Source: Sedimenticola sp.
GTDB taxonomy: Bacteria > Pseudomonadota > Gammaproteobacteria > Chromatiales > Chromatiaceae
Reading direction: 5' to 3'
Length of the DNA stretch: 32,705 nucleotides
Assembly (NCBI GenBank): GCA_026984055.1
Contig: JALSSX010000281.1
Span: 1-32,705 of the forward strand
The position numbers and the translations under genes were made by a program. Of this stretch, positions 17,929 through 26,698 are shown piece by piece. Numbering within the stretch: the first letter of the stretch is position 1; every line of letters starts with the position of its first letter. The notes beneath the pieces were generated by a model that was not told where the DNA came from, ran no database searches, and saw only the letters and a list, made by a program, of their open reading frames with translations.

Positions 17929-20160
17929 TTGAGTACATTGCCCGAATCTCCCCCATCGGTCGTTCCTCCTCGCTTGCTTGGCGGTGTCGCCGAAAGCCTC
18001 GATATCCGTCGCTATATTCGAATACTCCGACAGTATAAATGGAGCATCCTCGGTATCGCGCTGTTGCTGGCCGCGTTGGCCGCGCTGATCTCGTTCTGGA
18101 TGACGCCCAGCTATCGGGCGCAGGTCGATCTGTTGGCTGATCCGTCTCAAACCGGCGTCGCCGATGATTCGAAGCGCGTCAGTAGCGCAATGGTCTGGCT
18201 GTTCTACGAGACGCAGAAAGACATCCTCGACAGTCGGCGTGTCGCGCTTTCGGTCGTGGACAGGTTGCACTTGGTCGAGCGTTACCAGCAAGAGCAGCGG
18301 AAGAAAAGCGCGCGTTCCTTCGATCTGTTGAAGCAGTGGTTCGATATCGACTGGAGGCTGTGGATGCCCGAGACCTGGCGCGACAAGCTCGAGCAGGGGG
18401 GGGGGCGGGTCGAACCGCGATTGATGCTTGCCGATCGCCTGCGCAAGGCGCTGCGCATCGAAACGCGGAAGAACAGCCAGATCATTTCGGTCATTTATCC
18501 GAACAAGGATTCGGCATTGGCGGCTGATGTCGCGAACGCGGTTGCCGATGCCTATATCGAATTCGGTTTGGCATCACGCTTGGAGACAGTTGCTCAGCAA
18601 AGTGCTTGGTTGAATGAACAACTGGCTGGATTGAAACAGAAGCTACGTGAATCTGAATTGGCCCTGCAAAAATTTCAGCAGGAACAGGGTTTGATTGGCT
18701 CGAAAAATCAGGAGGATCTGATATCCACTGAGTTGAGCAGTCTGTCGGTGGAGCTGGTCCGGGCTCAGGCTAAACGGGGCGAGGCAGAAGTGCGCTATCG
18801 TCAAGTACAGAAGATCAAGAAGCAGGGTGGCGACTACAATACGCTGGCCAGCGTGCTGCACAGCCCGCTGATCACTCGCTTGAAGGACAAGCAATCGGAG
18901 CTGTATCGCAAGGTTTCGGAGCTATCCAGTCGCTACGGGAAGAAGCACCCGAAGATGATTGCGGCGAAATCGGATCTGAAGGAGGCCACGCGCGTGTTGA
19001 ACAATGCGATCAACAAGGTCGTTGGGGGCTTGAGGCAGGAATACGAGATCGCCCGGGCCAAGGAACGGCGTATTCGCGGCTTGATGTCCGCGAGGAAACG
19101 CGCGATCCGTAATCTGAAGGGCAAGGGCTTCGAACTCGGTCAGTACGAACGCGAGGTCGAGAACAATCGCCTGGTCTATGAGAGCTTTCTCTCCAAATTC
19201 AAGGAGATGGACGTTACCGGTAACTATGATGGCTCGAATATCAAGATCGTCGATCGAGCCATCGCGCCAAGCAAGCCGTATAGCCCGAAGCGCATGCAGA
19301 TCACGCTCGGCGCCTTTATCGTCGGTTTATTGCTCGGCACCATCATCGTGTTTCTGCGTGATCGTCTCGATAGTCGTTTTACCTTGCTCGAACAGGTGGA
19401 GAGCAACCTGAACCTGCCGGGACTGGGTGTTGTTCCCAGTGTTCGCATGCGTCGCAAGGATCCCGACGTGGCGGTTTGGTACCGGGCAAACGCGGGGTCG
19501 CCCTTTGCCGAGGCGATCAATCACATCCGTACCGGCATTTTGTTTTCTGATATCGATTCACCTCCGAAAGCCATCATGGTGACCTCGGCGCTGCCTGGAG
19601 AAGGTAAGACGACGTTGGCAAACAATCTGGCGCTGGCTTTCGCCCAGCTGGGTCGCACGGTGTTGCTCGAATGTGATCTTCGGCGTCCCCGCGCCCGGGA
19701 TATCTATGAACTGGATAGTGATTCAGGGTTGACGGACTTGGTGCAGGATCCCGGGCTGAGGGATGTCTGTATCCATAAACCCTTCGAGGATCAGGATTTC
19801 TATGTGCTCCCCGCCGGAGAAAAGGTTCCGAATCCCCTGGAGTTGTTGTCTTCCGATACCTTTTCCCGGGTGTTGCGGGAACTCCGAGAGGAATATGAGC
19901 ATGTCATCCTCGACGCGCCGCCGGTGCTGCCTGTCAGTGATGGGGTCGTGCTGGGCCACCGGGCCGATGGCGTCGTGGTCGCGATTCGCTCGCGGGATAC
20001 GACGGAAAAGGCCGCCCGGGATGCACTGCGTCGGTTGCGAGCCGCGCGTATCGAGCCGTTGGGCGCGGTGCTCACCCAGGCGCATGCAAAGAAGATGGCC
20101 TATTATGGCAGCCAGTATTACGCCGATTACTCTTACTATGGTGATAAGGCTTATCGTTGA
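17929..20160 (+). CDS. Exopolysaccharide chain-length/tyrosine autokinase (Wzc/GumC-EpsF/G fusion type)
   Basis: This is a 743-residue protein. A Wzz domain lies at the N-terminus with TM1 (about 38-57), then a long periplasmic coiled coil (about 200-420), TM2 (about 450-470, ITLGAFIVGLLLGTIIVFL) and a cytoplasmic BY-kinase domain. The kinase has Walker A (SALPGEGKTTLANN, about 553-566), Walker A' (LLECDLRRPR) and Walker B (VILDAPPVLPVSDG), and a C-terminal Tyr cluster (YYGSQYYADYSYYGDKAYR). It controls polymer length and export with the Wza-like protein. The start is a TTG with AAGGTAGG about ten bases upstream. Ten consecutive G at codons 156-159 make it a phase-variation candidate. The stop lies just ahead of the lasso B2-like gene. 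Confidence 0.93.
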   Translation: MSTLPESPPSVVPPRLLGGVAESLDIRRYIRILRQYKWSILGIALLLAALAALISFWMTPSYRAQVDLLADPSQTGVADDSKRVSSAMVWLFYETQKDILDSRRVALSVVDRLHLVERYQQEQRKKSARSFDLLKQWFDIDWRLWMPETWRDKLEQGGGRVEPRLMLADRLRKALRIETRKNSQIISVIYPNKDSALAADVANAVADAYIEFGLASRLETVAQQSAWLNEQLAGLKQKLRESELALQKFQQEQGLIGSKNQEDLISTELSSLSVELVRAQAKRGEAEVRYRQVQKIKKQGGDYNTLASVLHSPLITRLKDKQSELYRKVSELSSRYGKKHPKMIAAKSDLKEATRVLNNAINKVVGGLRQEYEIARAKERRIRGLMSARKRAIRNLKGKGFELGQYEREVENNRLVYESFLSKFKEMDVTGNYDGSNIKIVDRAIAPSKPYSPKRMQITLGAFIVGLLLGTIIVFLRDRLDSRFTLLEQVESNLNLPGLGVVPSVRMRRKDPDVAVWYRANAGSPFAEAINHIRTGILFSDIDSPPKAIMVTSALPGEGKTTLANNLALAFAQLGRTVLLECDLRRPRARDIYELDSDSGLTDLVQDPGLRDVCIHKPFEDQDFYVLPAGEKVPNPLELLSSDTFSRVLRELREEYEHVILDAPPVLPVSDGVVLGHRADGVVVAIRSRDTTEKAARDALRRLRAARIEPLGAVLTQAHAKKMAYYGSQYYADYSYYGDKAYR
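18396..18405. repeat. G10 homopolymer inside the tyrosine kinase gene
   Basis: The codons CAG GGG GGG GGG CGG produce ten uninterrupted G and encode Gln-Gly-Gly-Gly-Arg in the periplasmic part of the kinase. One base gained or lost would truncate the protein near residue 160, before the kinase domain. Long G tracts of this kind drive phase variation in several bacteria; here this is inference, and a sequencing or assembly error is also possible at such a run. Confidence 0.85.
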
Positions 20161-20189
20161 CGGGCGTTATGTATGGGGAGAGCGGCTGT

Positions 20190-20621
20190 GTGAAAGGGTG
20201 GTTCGGCAAGTCTCGGCTCTGTTTGATCGTCGTTTGGCTGCTGCTTCGTTTGCAATGGCGACGGCACGAGACCTTGCCACGTTTACTCGATCGAGTCGTG
20301 TTATGGCGAGGCATTCCGGTATGTGTCGGTACCGCCGAGGCGGTGGATGCGGTAGCCTGCGTATTTCATCATGCCCGGCGGATTCCCGGTCTGTGGGTGA
20401 GTTGTATTCCGCGCGGAGTGGTTCTCGCGGCGTTACTCAGAGATAGCCCGGGCACCTGCCTGAAAATTGGCTTTTCCCCGATAACCGGGCATCGACAAGG
20501 CCATGCTTGGTTGAGTCGCGAAGGCGAGCCGTTGATGCCCGAAGACAGCGAGCTGTTGGCTAGGCATCGCTACGCCGCGGTTACATCCTTGCCATTACGG
20601 CTTCACCGGAGAATACATTGA
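20190..20621 (+). CDS. Lasso peptide B2-type leader peptidase (Transglut_core3)
   Basis: This is a 143-residue protein of the B2/McjB C-terminal type, a transglutaminase-fold cysteine protease that removes the leader from lasso precursors. The catalytic Cys72 lies in WVSCIPRGVVLAALLR and His105 in GHAWLSREGEPL, with acidic residues Glu118/Asp119 suitably placed for the third position. The hydrophobic N-terminal helix (LCLIVVWLLLRL) is usual for discrete B2 proteins. I chose GTG 20190 because GGGGAG lies nine bases upstream; ATG 20169 is the alternative. It starts 29 bases after the tyrosine kinase stop and overlaps the PqqD-like gene by four bases, so the three genes are likely co-transcribed. 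Confidence 0.85.
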   Translation: MKGWFGKSRLCLIVVWLLLRLQWRRHETLPRLLDRVVLWRGIPVCVGTAEAVDAVACVFHHARRIPGLWVSCIPRGVVLAALLRDSPGTCLKIGFSPITGHRQGHAWLSREGEPLMPEDSELLARHRYAAVTSLPLRLHRRIH

Positions 20622-20902
20622 ACGATATTCCCGCGACGCTATTCGGCTTTTCCCGGCGTCTTCGAGACGGTGATCTGTGCCTTACCGAGCTGGGTGACGG
20701 TAGTGGTGTGATATTGGATTTGGACGGTCATCAGGTATTGACCTTGAACGGTAGTGGCGTTGTGCTCGTCGATGCGATTGCCGCCGGGACGCTGGCGATC
20801 GACGACTTGGCGAAGATACTTCGCGAACGCTTCGATGTGGAGGAAATGGTTGCGGAGCGCGATGTACAGGCGTTTCTGGAGGAGCTGGGTGGCTATGTGT
20901 AG
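20618..20902 (+). CDS. PqqD-like RiPP recognition element protein (lasso B1 type)
   Basis: This is a 94-residue PqqD-fold protein that would bind the precursor leader and present it to the protease and cyclase. The pattern fits: a beta-rich N-terminus with ILDLDGHQVLTLNGSGVVLVDAI (typical '.LD...g....LN.tg..iw..l' PqqD signature; 20 residues quoted at most as LDLDGHQVLTLNGSG) and then helices IDDLAKILRERFDVEEMVAERDV ending FLEELGGYV. The start is a TTG in ATTGA, overlapping the B2 stop, with GGAGA about seven bases upstream. PqqD-like partners of this kind occur in lasso clusters and in 'HprK-related kinase A' systems; an HprK-like gene is found 5 kb downstream. Confidence 0.85.
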   Translation: MNDIPATLFGFSRRLRDGDLCLTELGDGSGVILDLDGHQVLTLNGSGVVLVDAIAAGTLAIDDLAKILRERFDVEEMVAERDVQAFLEELGGYV

Positions 20903-20945
20903 TCGCCGCTACCCGCGCAAGGGGACTCTGCTCCGGCCCGCCTGT

Positions 20946-21263
20946 CTACAGCAGCGCTCGGAAGAAGGGCGTCCATGCGAGTGCGACCAGCAATGCGGCG
21001 GTAAGACTCAGGTACATATGCTGGCGATGCGGATTTGCGGTCCCTGCCTGTAGCGCATCCACCGCGAATACCTTGCTCATCAGTGCATCCAGCAGTAAAA
21101 CGAAGAATAGCAATACGGCGAGAGCCGGGGCGATGTACGAGACGGTCGTCAGCCAATTGGTTTCGGCATTACTGTCCGCGATAAAGGCGAGTGGCGTAAT
21201 CGCCAGCGCCAGCAGATAGAGGCAGAAGCGGGCCGGGCCGAGAGATTTGATCGTGGATAGCAT
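20946..21263 (-). CDS. Small three-helix membrane protein, unknown function
   Basis: This is a 105-residue protein with three hydrophobic helices: FCLYLLALAITPLAFIA, VSYIAPALAVLLFFVLLLDALM and MYLSLTAALLVALAWTPFF. I set the start at ATG 21263 (MLSTIKSLGPARF); the 186-residue track ORF extends into the promoter region of xth. It is divergent from xth, a common arrangement for small conserved gammaproteobacterial membrane proteins, though I cannot name the family. There is no visible link to the lasso-like genes on either side beyond proximity. Confidence 0.7.
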   Translation of the reverse strand: MLSTIKSLGPARFCLYLLALAITPLAFIADSNAETNWLTTVSYIAPALAVLLFFVLLLDALMSKVFAVDALQAGTANPHRQHMYLSLTAALLVALAWTPFFRALL

Positions 21264-21480
21264 GGCGGGATAACGAGGATAAGGAATTGCTGCTATTATC
21301 CCGGCGGTTGAAGCGGGAGGCAATGATTTAATGGCCACGGCCAGTCGAGCTTCGAATTTCAGCGTGCGGGCGAGCATTCCGATGTTTGCTTGTCTGTGGC
21401 TATTATATATTTCCCCGGAGTCCGTCTTTTCCTTCAGCGGCCGGCTACTTGTCAAGTCCAATTTGGAGACTTCATCCCCC

Positions 21481-22293
21481 ATGCGAATCGTATCCTTCAA
21501 TACCAACGGTATTCGTGCGCGTGAACATCAATTGGAACGCCTGCGCGATGAACTGAGCCCAGATGTGATTGGGATCCAGGAAACCAAGGTCCACGATGAC
21601 ATGTTCCCGCTGGATATGATGAAAAGGCTCGGATATCACGCTGAATATTTCGGCCAGAAGGGCCACTACGGCGTGGCTCTACTGTCGCTCCAGCCGCCGG
21701 AGCGGGTCATCAAGGGGCTGCCGGGGGAGGACGAGGCCGATCAGCGCCGCATGATCAGCGCAACCTACACCTTCTCTGGGCAACCGGTAAGTGTGATGAA
21801 CGGTTATTTTCCGCAGGGCGAAAGCCGTGATCATCCAGAAAAATTTCCGAACAAGCAGCGTTTTTATCAGAACCTGCTGGATACCTTGCGCGCCGATCAT
21901 GACCCCGGCGAGAACCTAGTCGTTCTCGGCGATATGAATGTGGCCCCCCTGGATCGGGATATCGGTATCGGGCCAGACAATGCGAAACGCTGGTTGCGCA
22001 GCGGCAAATGCAGCTTTCTCCCGGAAGAGCGGGAATGGTTGCAACGTCTGATGGACTGGGGACTGCAAGACACCTTTAGGGTTTGTCATCCGGATGCCGA
22101 CGATCGTTTCAGTTGGTTCGATTACCGCAGCAAGGGTTTCGATCGCGAGCCGAAACGCGGTTTGCGCATCGACTTGATCATGGCGACCGAGCCGCTGATC
22201 CGGAAACTGAACGGCGCGGGCATTTCGTATGAGATCAGGGGGATGGAAAAGCCTTCCGATCACGCGCCGATTTGGGCGGATTTCGATCTCTGA
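21481..22293 (+). CDS. xth: Exodeoxyribonuclease III
   Basis: The protein has 270 residues (E. coli XthA has 268). It is an endonuclease/exonuclease/phosphatase-fold enzyme that cleaves DNA at abasic sites and trims 3' ends in base excision repair. Visible motifs are [11 protein letters not shown], the metal-binding Glu34 in GIQETKV, the conserved [29 protein letters not shown] (catalytic Asp/Asn), [20 protein letters not shown] and the terminal [11 protein letters not shown]. The track extends it to 21331, but ATG 21481 matches the family N-terminus (MRIVSFN). It converges on mtaB, with 10 bases between stops. Confidence 0.96.
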   Translation: MRIVSFNTNGIRAREHQLERLRDELSPDVIGIQETKVHDDMFPLDMMKRLGYHAEYFGQKGHYGVALLSLQPPERVIKGLPGEDEADQRRMISATYTFSGQPVSVMNGYFPQGESRDHPEKFPNKQRFYQNLLDTLRADHDPGENLVVLGDMNVAPLDRDIGIGPDNAKRWLRSGKCSFLPEEREWLQRLMDWGLQDTFRVCHPDADDRFSWFDYRSKGFDREPKRGLRIDLIMATEPLIRKLNGAGISYEIRGMEKPSDHAPIWADFDL

Positions 22294-22303
22294 GCGATAG
22301 CCG

Positions 22304-23626
22304 TCAAGCCGGCGCGGGATTCCCAGCCGGGCCGGAAACCGCCGGGTGGGCCTCGATGAAATTGCCACAGGAACTGATTCGCGAGAGTTCCACCTCGATG
22401 ATCTGGTTGGCCCGCTCCAGACCGAGTTCAGTGATGGCGACGCGTAGAAAATTGGGCGTATAACCGCTGACGGCGTAGCTTTTCCCTTCCGCCCTCAGTG
22501 AAGCGGCTTCGACCAAGACCGGCAACCGTTCGCCGATGTGGTGCCGCTGGATATTGCGTTTCATTCCTGCAGCCAGCGCGTGCAGCGCTTCGCTGCGTTC
22601 CCGTTTTAGCGTTCGTGGGAGTTGTTCTGGCAGCATCGCTGCTTTTGTGCCACCACGCGGGGAATAGCTGAAGATATGGATATGGCCGAAGCCGGTGGTC
22701 TTGATGAAATCCAGGGATTCCTGCCAGTCGGCTTCGCTTTCACCAGGGAAGCCAACGATGATGTCGGTAGTAATGTTGAGTCGTGGCACCGTCTGCCGGG
22801 CATGCTCGACGAGAGCGCTGAATTCGGCGGTTTTGCAGCGTCGCGCCATGCGTCGCAATGTGCGGTCGCAACCGCTTTGGAGTGGCAGATGCAGGTGCGG
22901 CATCAGGCGCGGGTTGTCGAACAATGTCCAGAAGTTCTCTGGTATGTCCCAGGGTTCCAGCGAGCCCAAGCGGATGCGTGGCATGCCGGTTTCAGCCAAT
23001 ACCCGGGCGATCAACCGGCCGATGTCGCTGTCCGTGTCGGCGCCGTAACCGCCAAGATGCACGCCTGTCATCACGATCTCGCGGACACCTTCGTCGTGAA
23101 GTTGGTTGATCTCCGAGATAATTTCACCCAATGGACGGCTGCGTTCCTCGCCGCGCGCGACGGTGACGATGCAGAATGTGCAACGATAGCGGCAGCCATC
23201 CTGAACCTTGACGAATGCGCGCTGCCGCCCCGCCGGCAACAGTGGTGCGTGGCTGTCGTCGATGTGCGTGGCCGGCATCGTGGGCACGGACAGGGATTCA
23301 CTCACCAGTTCCGCGAGGCGGTGCTTGTCTCGGTTTTCCACCAGCAGATCGACACCGAGATCCGCTGCGGCGGCGTCGGCGTTCAATGTGGCATAGCAGC
23401 CACTCAGCACCAGTTTCGCTTGTGGATTGCCACGTTGCGCGCGGCGCACCAGCTTGCGGGATTTACGCACTGCCTCTTCGGTAACCGCGCAGCTGTTGAT
23501 CACGATCAGATCCGCCTCTTCGACCTGATCGGTATCGTGATGACCCAGGGCGAGAAAATCGCGGCGCCAAGTCTCGGTTTCGGCCTCGTTCAGTCGGCAG
23601 CCCAGGGTTTTGAAGTGGATACGCAT
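22304..23626 (-). CDS. mtaB: tRNA t6A37 methylthiotransferase MtaB
   Basis: This is a 440-residue radical-SAM methylthiotransferase that turns t6A into ms2t6A at position 37 of ANN-decoding tRNAs. The N-terminal UPF0004 domain carries three cluster cysteines (Cys10 in KTLGCRLNEAE, Cys46 in INSCAVTEEA, Cys77 in LSGCYATL). The radical-SAM cluster is CRYRCTFC at Cys145/149/152. TTDIIVGFPGESEADW and HIFSYSPRGGTKA are typical of the MtaB branch, and a C-terminal TRAM-like region follows. The first segment KTLGCRLN separates it from MiaB and RimO. It has a long antisense open frame on the plus strand that I regard as a shadow. Confidence 0.93.
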   Translation of the reverse strand: MRIHFKTLGCRLNEAETETWRRDFLALGHHDTDQVEEADLIVINSCAVTEEAVRKSRKLVRRAQRGNPQAKLVLSGCYATLNADAAAADLGVDLLVENRDKHRLAELVSESLSVPTMPATHIDDSHAPLLPAGRQRAFVKVQDGCRYRCTFCIVTVARGEERSRPLGEIISEINQLHDEGVREIVMTGVHLGGYGADTDSDIGRLIARVLAETGMPRIRLGSLEPWDIPENFWTLFDNPRLMPHLHLPLQSGCDRTLRRMARRCKTAEFSALVEHARQTVPRLNITTDIIVGFPGESEADWQESLDFIKTTGFGHIHIFSYSPRGGTKAAMLPEQLPRTLKRERSEALHALAAGMKRNIQRHHIGERLPVLVEAASLRAEGKSYAVSGYTPNFLRVAITELGLERANQIIEVELSRISSCGNFIEAHPAVSGPAGNPAPA

Positions 23627-23904
23627 GATATAGTCACGGGAAGATGTGGCGCGCTGAAGGGTAGCCCGGGTTGCGAGTCAGTGGAATACTATGCTGCCGG
23701 TGTAGTCACGGTCAGCCAAGCGTTGGAATTATCGCACGTTCCTTTCGCCCCGGGCCGTGTTGCTCGTCGTTTATTTGGAATGGCCAAAGGTCACGCCTCG
23801 CGCCTTGATTTGCGCTTTTTCAGGGGCAACAGAGTCCATTGCTTTCGTGTTAACAGTCCCTCGAAGCCTGCCGGGTTTAGGATGATTCTACTGCGGCGGT
23901 GGGA

Positions 23905-24020
23905 AATTGGTCCATTTTCCGATCTTTTTCGTTGCGTAGCCCCACTATGCACCTCAAAAGACCGAAAAATTGTCCTCGATTTCTCACTCGCCTTGTTACG
24001 AACCCTTAACAGGCTCCTAG
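23905..24020. repeat. Imperfect palindromic repeat relic upstream of rmuC
   Basis: In this spacer TCCATTTTCCGATCTTTT (23911-23928) pairs imperfectly with AAAAGACCGAAAAATTG (about 23956-23972), and the sequence ends TTAACAGGCTCCTAG, sharing the 11-mer TTAACAGGCTC with 7093-7103 beside the thyA palindrome. I interpret it as a decayed member of a dispersed palindromic (MITE or REP-like) family. Apart from this, the 430-base gap between mtaB and rmuC shows no gene; the 83-residue minus frame at 23791-24042 runs through the repeat and has no support. Confidence 0.5.
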
Positions 24021-24056
24021 GTTTGCCGCGGCGACGCAGCAAGGTGATGATACCAA

Positions 24057-25592
24057 ATGACTGATTTGAATGCGTTGTCTCACGATCCCGCTTTGTTGCT
24101 GCTGGTCATCGCCAGCCTCTTTTTGTTGCTGTTGGTGCTGCTGTTGATCGCCGTCGCCGATTTGCGTCGTCAGCAGGCGGTCATGGCTGAGCGCATGGCG
24201 AGAGATATGGCCGAGATGCTCGAAGCGCAGTTCACCGGCATGGAATTTCTACGCACCCAGCAGGCGGAATCCGAACGCCGCCAGAGCAACTTGATTGTCA
24301 CCTCGGCGGCAAATGCCCAGCGCGATCTCGACGGAGTGAAGGATAGCCTGATGTTTCAATTTGCTGAACTGTCTTCCGCGCAGCAGCGAGATATCTCGCG
24401 CGCCGCCCGCGATACCGGCGAGGCGCTCATTACCCTGCGCGAGCATCTGGGCGAACGCTTTTCCACGTTGGAGCAGGGGGTGAAAGCCGGACATGCGGAG
24501 ATGTCCGCGCAGCAAGTGTTGCGCGCAAATCAATTGGAAGCGGTTGTGCAGGGACTGTTCGCGGAGAACAAGACGGCGTTGGAAAAGCGTCATGCCGATG
24601 TACTCACGATTCAGCAGGAAGTGCTATCGCGGCAATTGGCCGCCGTCGCAGCGAGTATCGAAGCCAGCCTGGGGCGTCAGAATGAGACCATCGAGCGGCA
24701 CATCGATGGCTTGACGAAAACCACGGATGCCCGCTTGCGGGCCATCAGTGAGCAGGTGGAGCAACGGCTGGACAAGGGTTTCGAGAAGACGACCCGGGTG
24801 TTTTCCGAGGTATTGGAACACCTGAACCGAATCGATGAAGCGCAGAAGAAGATCACCGAGTTGTCGGCTAGCGTCGTCAGCCTACAGGAGGTATTGTCGG
24901 ACAAACGCTCGCGTGGGGCGTTCGGCGAGGTGCAACTCAGCGGTCTGGTCGCCAATCTGATGCCGGAAAAGGCCTTCAGCCTGCAACACACGTTGAGCAA
25001 CAAGATGCGTGTCGACTGTCTGCTGTTTCTTCCCGATCCTACCGGGAATGTTGCCATCGATGCCAAGTTTCCATTGGAGAGCTATCAGAGGATGCTCGAT
25101 GATCGTGCCTCGGATATCGATCGAGCTGCCGCGCGGCGTCAATTTCGCCTGGATATCCGCAAGCACATCGAGGCCATCTCCGGAAAATACATCATTCCGG
25201 GTGAAACCGCGGATGGCGCGGTGATGTTCATCCCTGCCGAGGCGGTATTCGCCGAGATTCACGCGCACTTTCCCGAGATCGTCAACGAGGCCCAACGACG
25301 CCGCGTGTGGCTGGCGTCGCCGACAACGATGATGGCGATCCTGACCACCGCGAGAGCGGTATTGAAGGACGAAGCCACGCGAGAGCAGGTGCATATCATC
25401 CAGGCGCATCTGAATGCCTTGTCTGGGGATTTCTCCCGCTTTAAGAAACGTATGGATACTCTCGCCAGGCACATCCGCCAAGCGAACAAGGATGTCGACG
25501 AGGTCAGCACCTCGGCGCGGAAAATCAGCGATCGATTCGAAAAAATCGAGTTGGTCGAGTTGGATGAGCGGCCTTCCTTGAGTGAAAAGTAA
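24057..25592 (+). CDS. rmuC: DNA recombination protein RmuC
   Basis: This is a 511-residue protein. One N-terminal membrane helix (LLLLVIASLFLLLLVLLLIAV) is followed by a long coiled coil (about 40-270) and the RmuC nuclease-like domain (about 280-480) with SDKRSRGAFGEVQL, DAKFPLESYQRML and VMFIPAEAVFAEIH. In E. coli, RmuC limits inversions between short repeats and is thought to be a PD-(D/E)XK-type nuclease. AAGGTGATG lies about 8-10 bases before ATG 24057. The HprK-like gene starts 18 bases after its stop, so both may share a transcript even though they are functionally unrelated. Confidence 0.93.
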   Translation: MTDLNALSHDPALLLLVIASLFLLLLVLLLIAVADLRRQQAVMAERMARDMAEMLEAQFTGMEFLRTQQAESERRQSNLIVTSAANAQRDLDGVKDSLMFQFAELSSAQQRDISRAARDTGEALITLREHLGERFSTLEQGVKAGHAEMSAQQVLRANQLEAVVQGLFAENKTALEKRHADVLTIQQEVLSRQLAAVAASIEASLGRQNETIERHIDGLTKTTDARLRAISEQVEQRLDKGFEKTTRVFSEVLEHLNRIDEAQKKITELSASVVSLQEVLSDKRSRGAFGEVQLSGLVANLMPEKAFSLQHTLSNKMRVDCLLFLPDPTGNVAIDAKFPLESYQRMLDDRASDIDRAAARRQFRLDIRKHIEAISGKYIIPGETADGAVMFIPAEAVFAEIHAHFPEIVNEAQRRRVWLASPTTMMAILTTARAVLKDEATREQVHIIQAHLNALSGDFSRFKKRMDTLARHIRQANKDVDEVSTSARKISDRFEKIELVELDERPSLSEK

Positions 25593-25610
25593 GGTGAGTG
25601 GGAGGCGACC

Positions 25611-26600
25611 ATCCTGACCCTGAGTCTTGCGGATGTCGATCTGCGGGTCGATGTCGACGGCTTGTCGCTAGCCGCCTTGGAGGCGCGCTACGCGTTTCTG
25701 CGGCCACGCGTCCATGCGGCGTCACCCAAGGAATCATGGCCCTGCATCCATGTGCGACCGTCGTTGCCGATAGAGCTACGGGATGCCCTGAAGGTGCTTC
25801 GATGCAATGACGAAATCCCGTGTGCGCGGGGAGGAGATAGGCGAGTTTATTTTCCTGATGGCTGTCACGTCTATGATGTCTCGAAAACCACGTCCGAAGT
25901 GATGCAGCCTCATTCTGAGGCGGGGGCGGCCGTGAACGCCGCCATCGTGCGCGCGTTCGCGCTGTGTGGAGGAATCATCGTGCATGGCCTGGCTTTCGAG
26001 CATGGCGACAAGGGCTATTTGGCGCTGGGAGACAGCGGTTCGGGGAAGTCCACCCTGGCGACCGCGATCCTACTTGCCGGTGGCCGGATCGTCAGTGACG
26101 ATCTGGTGCTGTTGGGAAGAGCGTCCGATGGCGGGGTTCGGGTATTACCCTTTCGTGCCGACATGGTGTTGCGCGATCCGAGCTATCGGCGATTTCGCGC
26201 GAGATTGGAACTGAACGGCATGGAGTTGGATGAGTTGCGCGTGAATGGCGAACGAAAGTGGAGAATCTCGCGAGATCGGCATCCGGAGTGTTTTGTCCGA
26301 GCGGTATCGGTTGCCGCTGTTTTGTGCCTTGCTTCTCCCGACGGGGAAGGCAATTGCGTGCTCAGCCTCATTACTCAGGCCGAGGGTTACGCGGCGATCG
26401 CACGGGACAACTATTTCTTCAACAGCCCTCATCCTTTGGAGCAACGCGCGATGAGCCAGACTCTCGGCGCTTTGCTGACCACGGTTCCGGTGCTGAAGGT
26501 CGCATCCTCCAGGCGATTGTTCTTGAGGCCGGTCGAGGAGGTCGATGGCTTGCTTCGGCGCATTGAAAAACATGCGTGTCAGCATCATTTACATCTGTGA
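25611..26600 (+). CDS. HPr-kinase-related kinase (HprK-related, RiPP-cluster type)
   Basis: This is about 329 residues in length. An N-terminal region without recognised domain is followed by an HprK-like P-loop kinase: GDSGSGKSTL (about 140-147 from 25611), the aspartate pair in IVSDDLVLLG, and the C-terminal helix region. It lacks the N-terminal domain of true HPr kinase. Relatives are the HprK-related kinase A family and the lasso tailoring kinases that phosphorylate precursor peptides. The track's TTG 25662 has no ribosome binding site, whereas the frame stays open upstream, and GGGAGG at 25600-25605 lies 5 bases before ATC 25611 and 8 before CTG 25614; one of these rare starts is likely. 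PEP-CTERM and precursor genes follow. Confidence 0.85.
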   Translation: MLTLSLADVDLRVDVDGLSLAALEARYAFLRPRVHAASPKESWPCIHVRPSLPIELRDALKVLRCNDEIPCARGGDRRVYFPDGCHVYDVSKTTSEVMQPHSEAGAAVNAAIVRAFALCGGIIVHGLAFEHGDKGYLALGDSGSGKSTLATAILLAGGRIVSDDLVLLGRASDGGVRVLPFRADMVLRDPSYRRFRARLELNGMELDELRVNGERKWRISRDRHPECFVRAVSVAAVLCLASPDGEGNCVLSLITQAEGYAAIARDNYFFNSPHPLEQRAMSQTLGALLTTVPVLKVASSRRLFLRPVEEVDGLLRRIEKHACQHHLHL

Positions 26601-26698
26601 TCCGGTTCTCGTTGTGCAATTTAACTTTTATTTAACAGTGGGTTGCTTGCATCCTGTTTATGTTTTTCTTTAATGTGCCACATGGTTTGGCGTGTGGG

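Noticed and set aside
23791-24042. 83-residue minus-strand frame upstream of rmuC
   Set aside because: It runs through a palindromic repeat relic, is rich in Arg and Ser, and has no start signal.
22622-24064. 480-residue plus-strand open frame antisense to mtaB
   Set aside because: It mirrors a well-supported gene, has no recognisable domain, and long antisense frames are common in GC-rich coding DNA.
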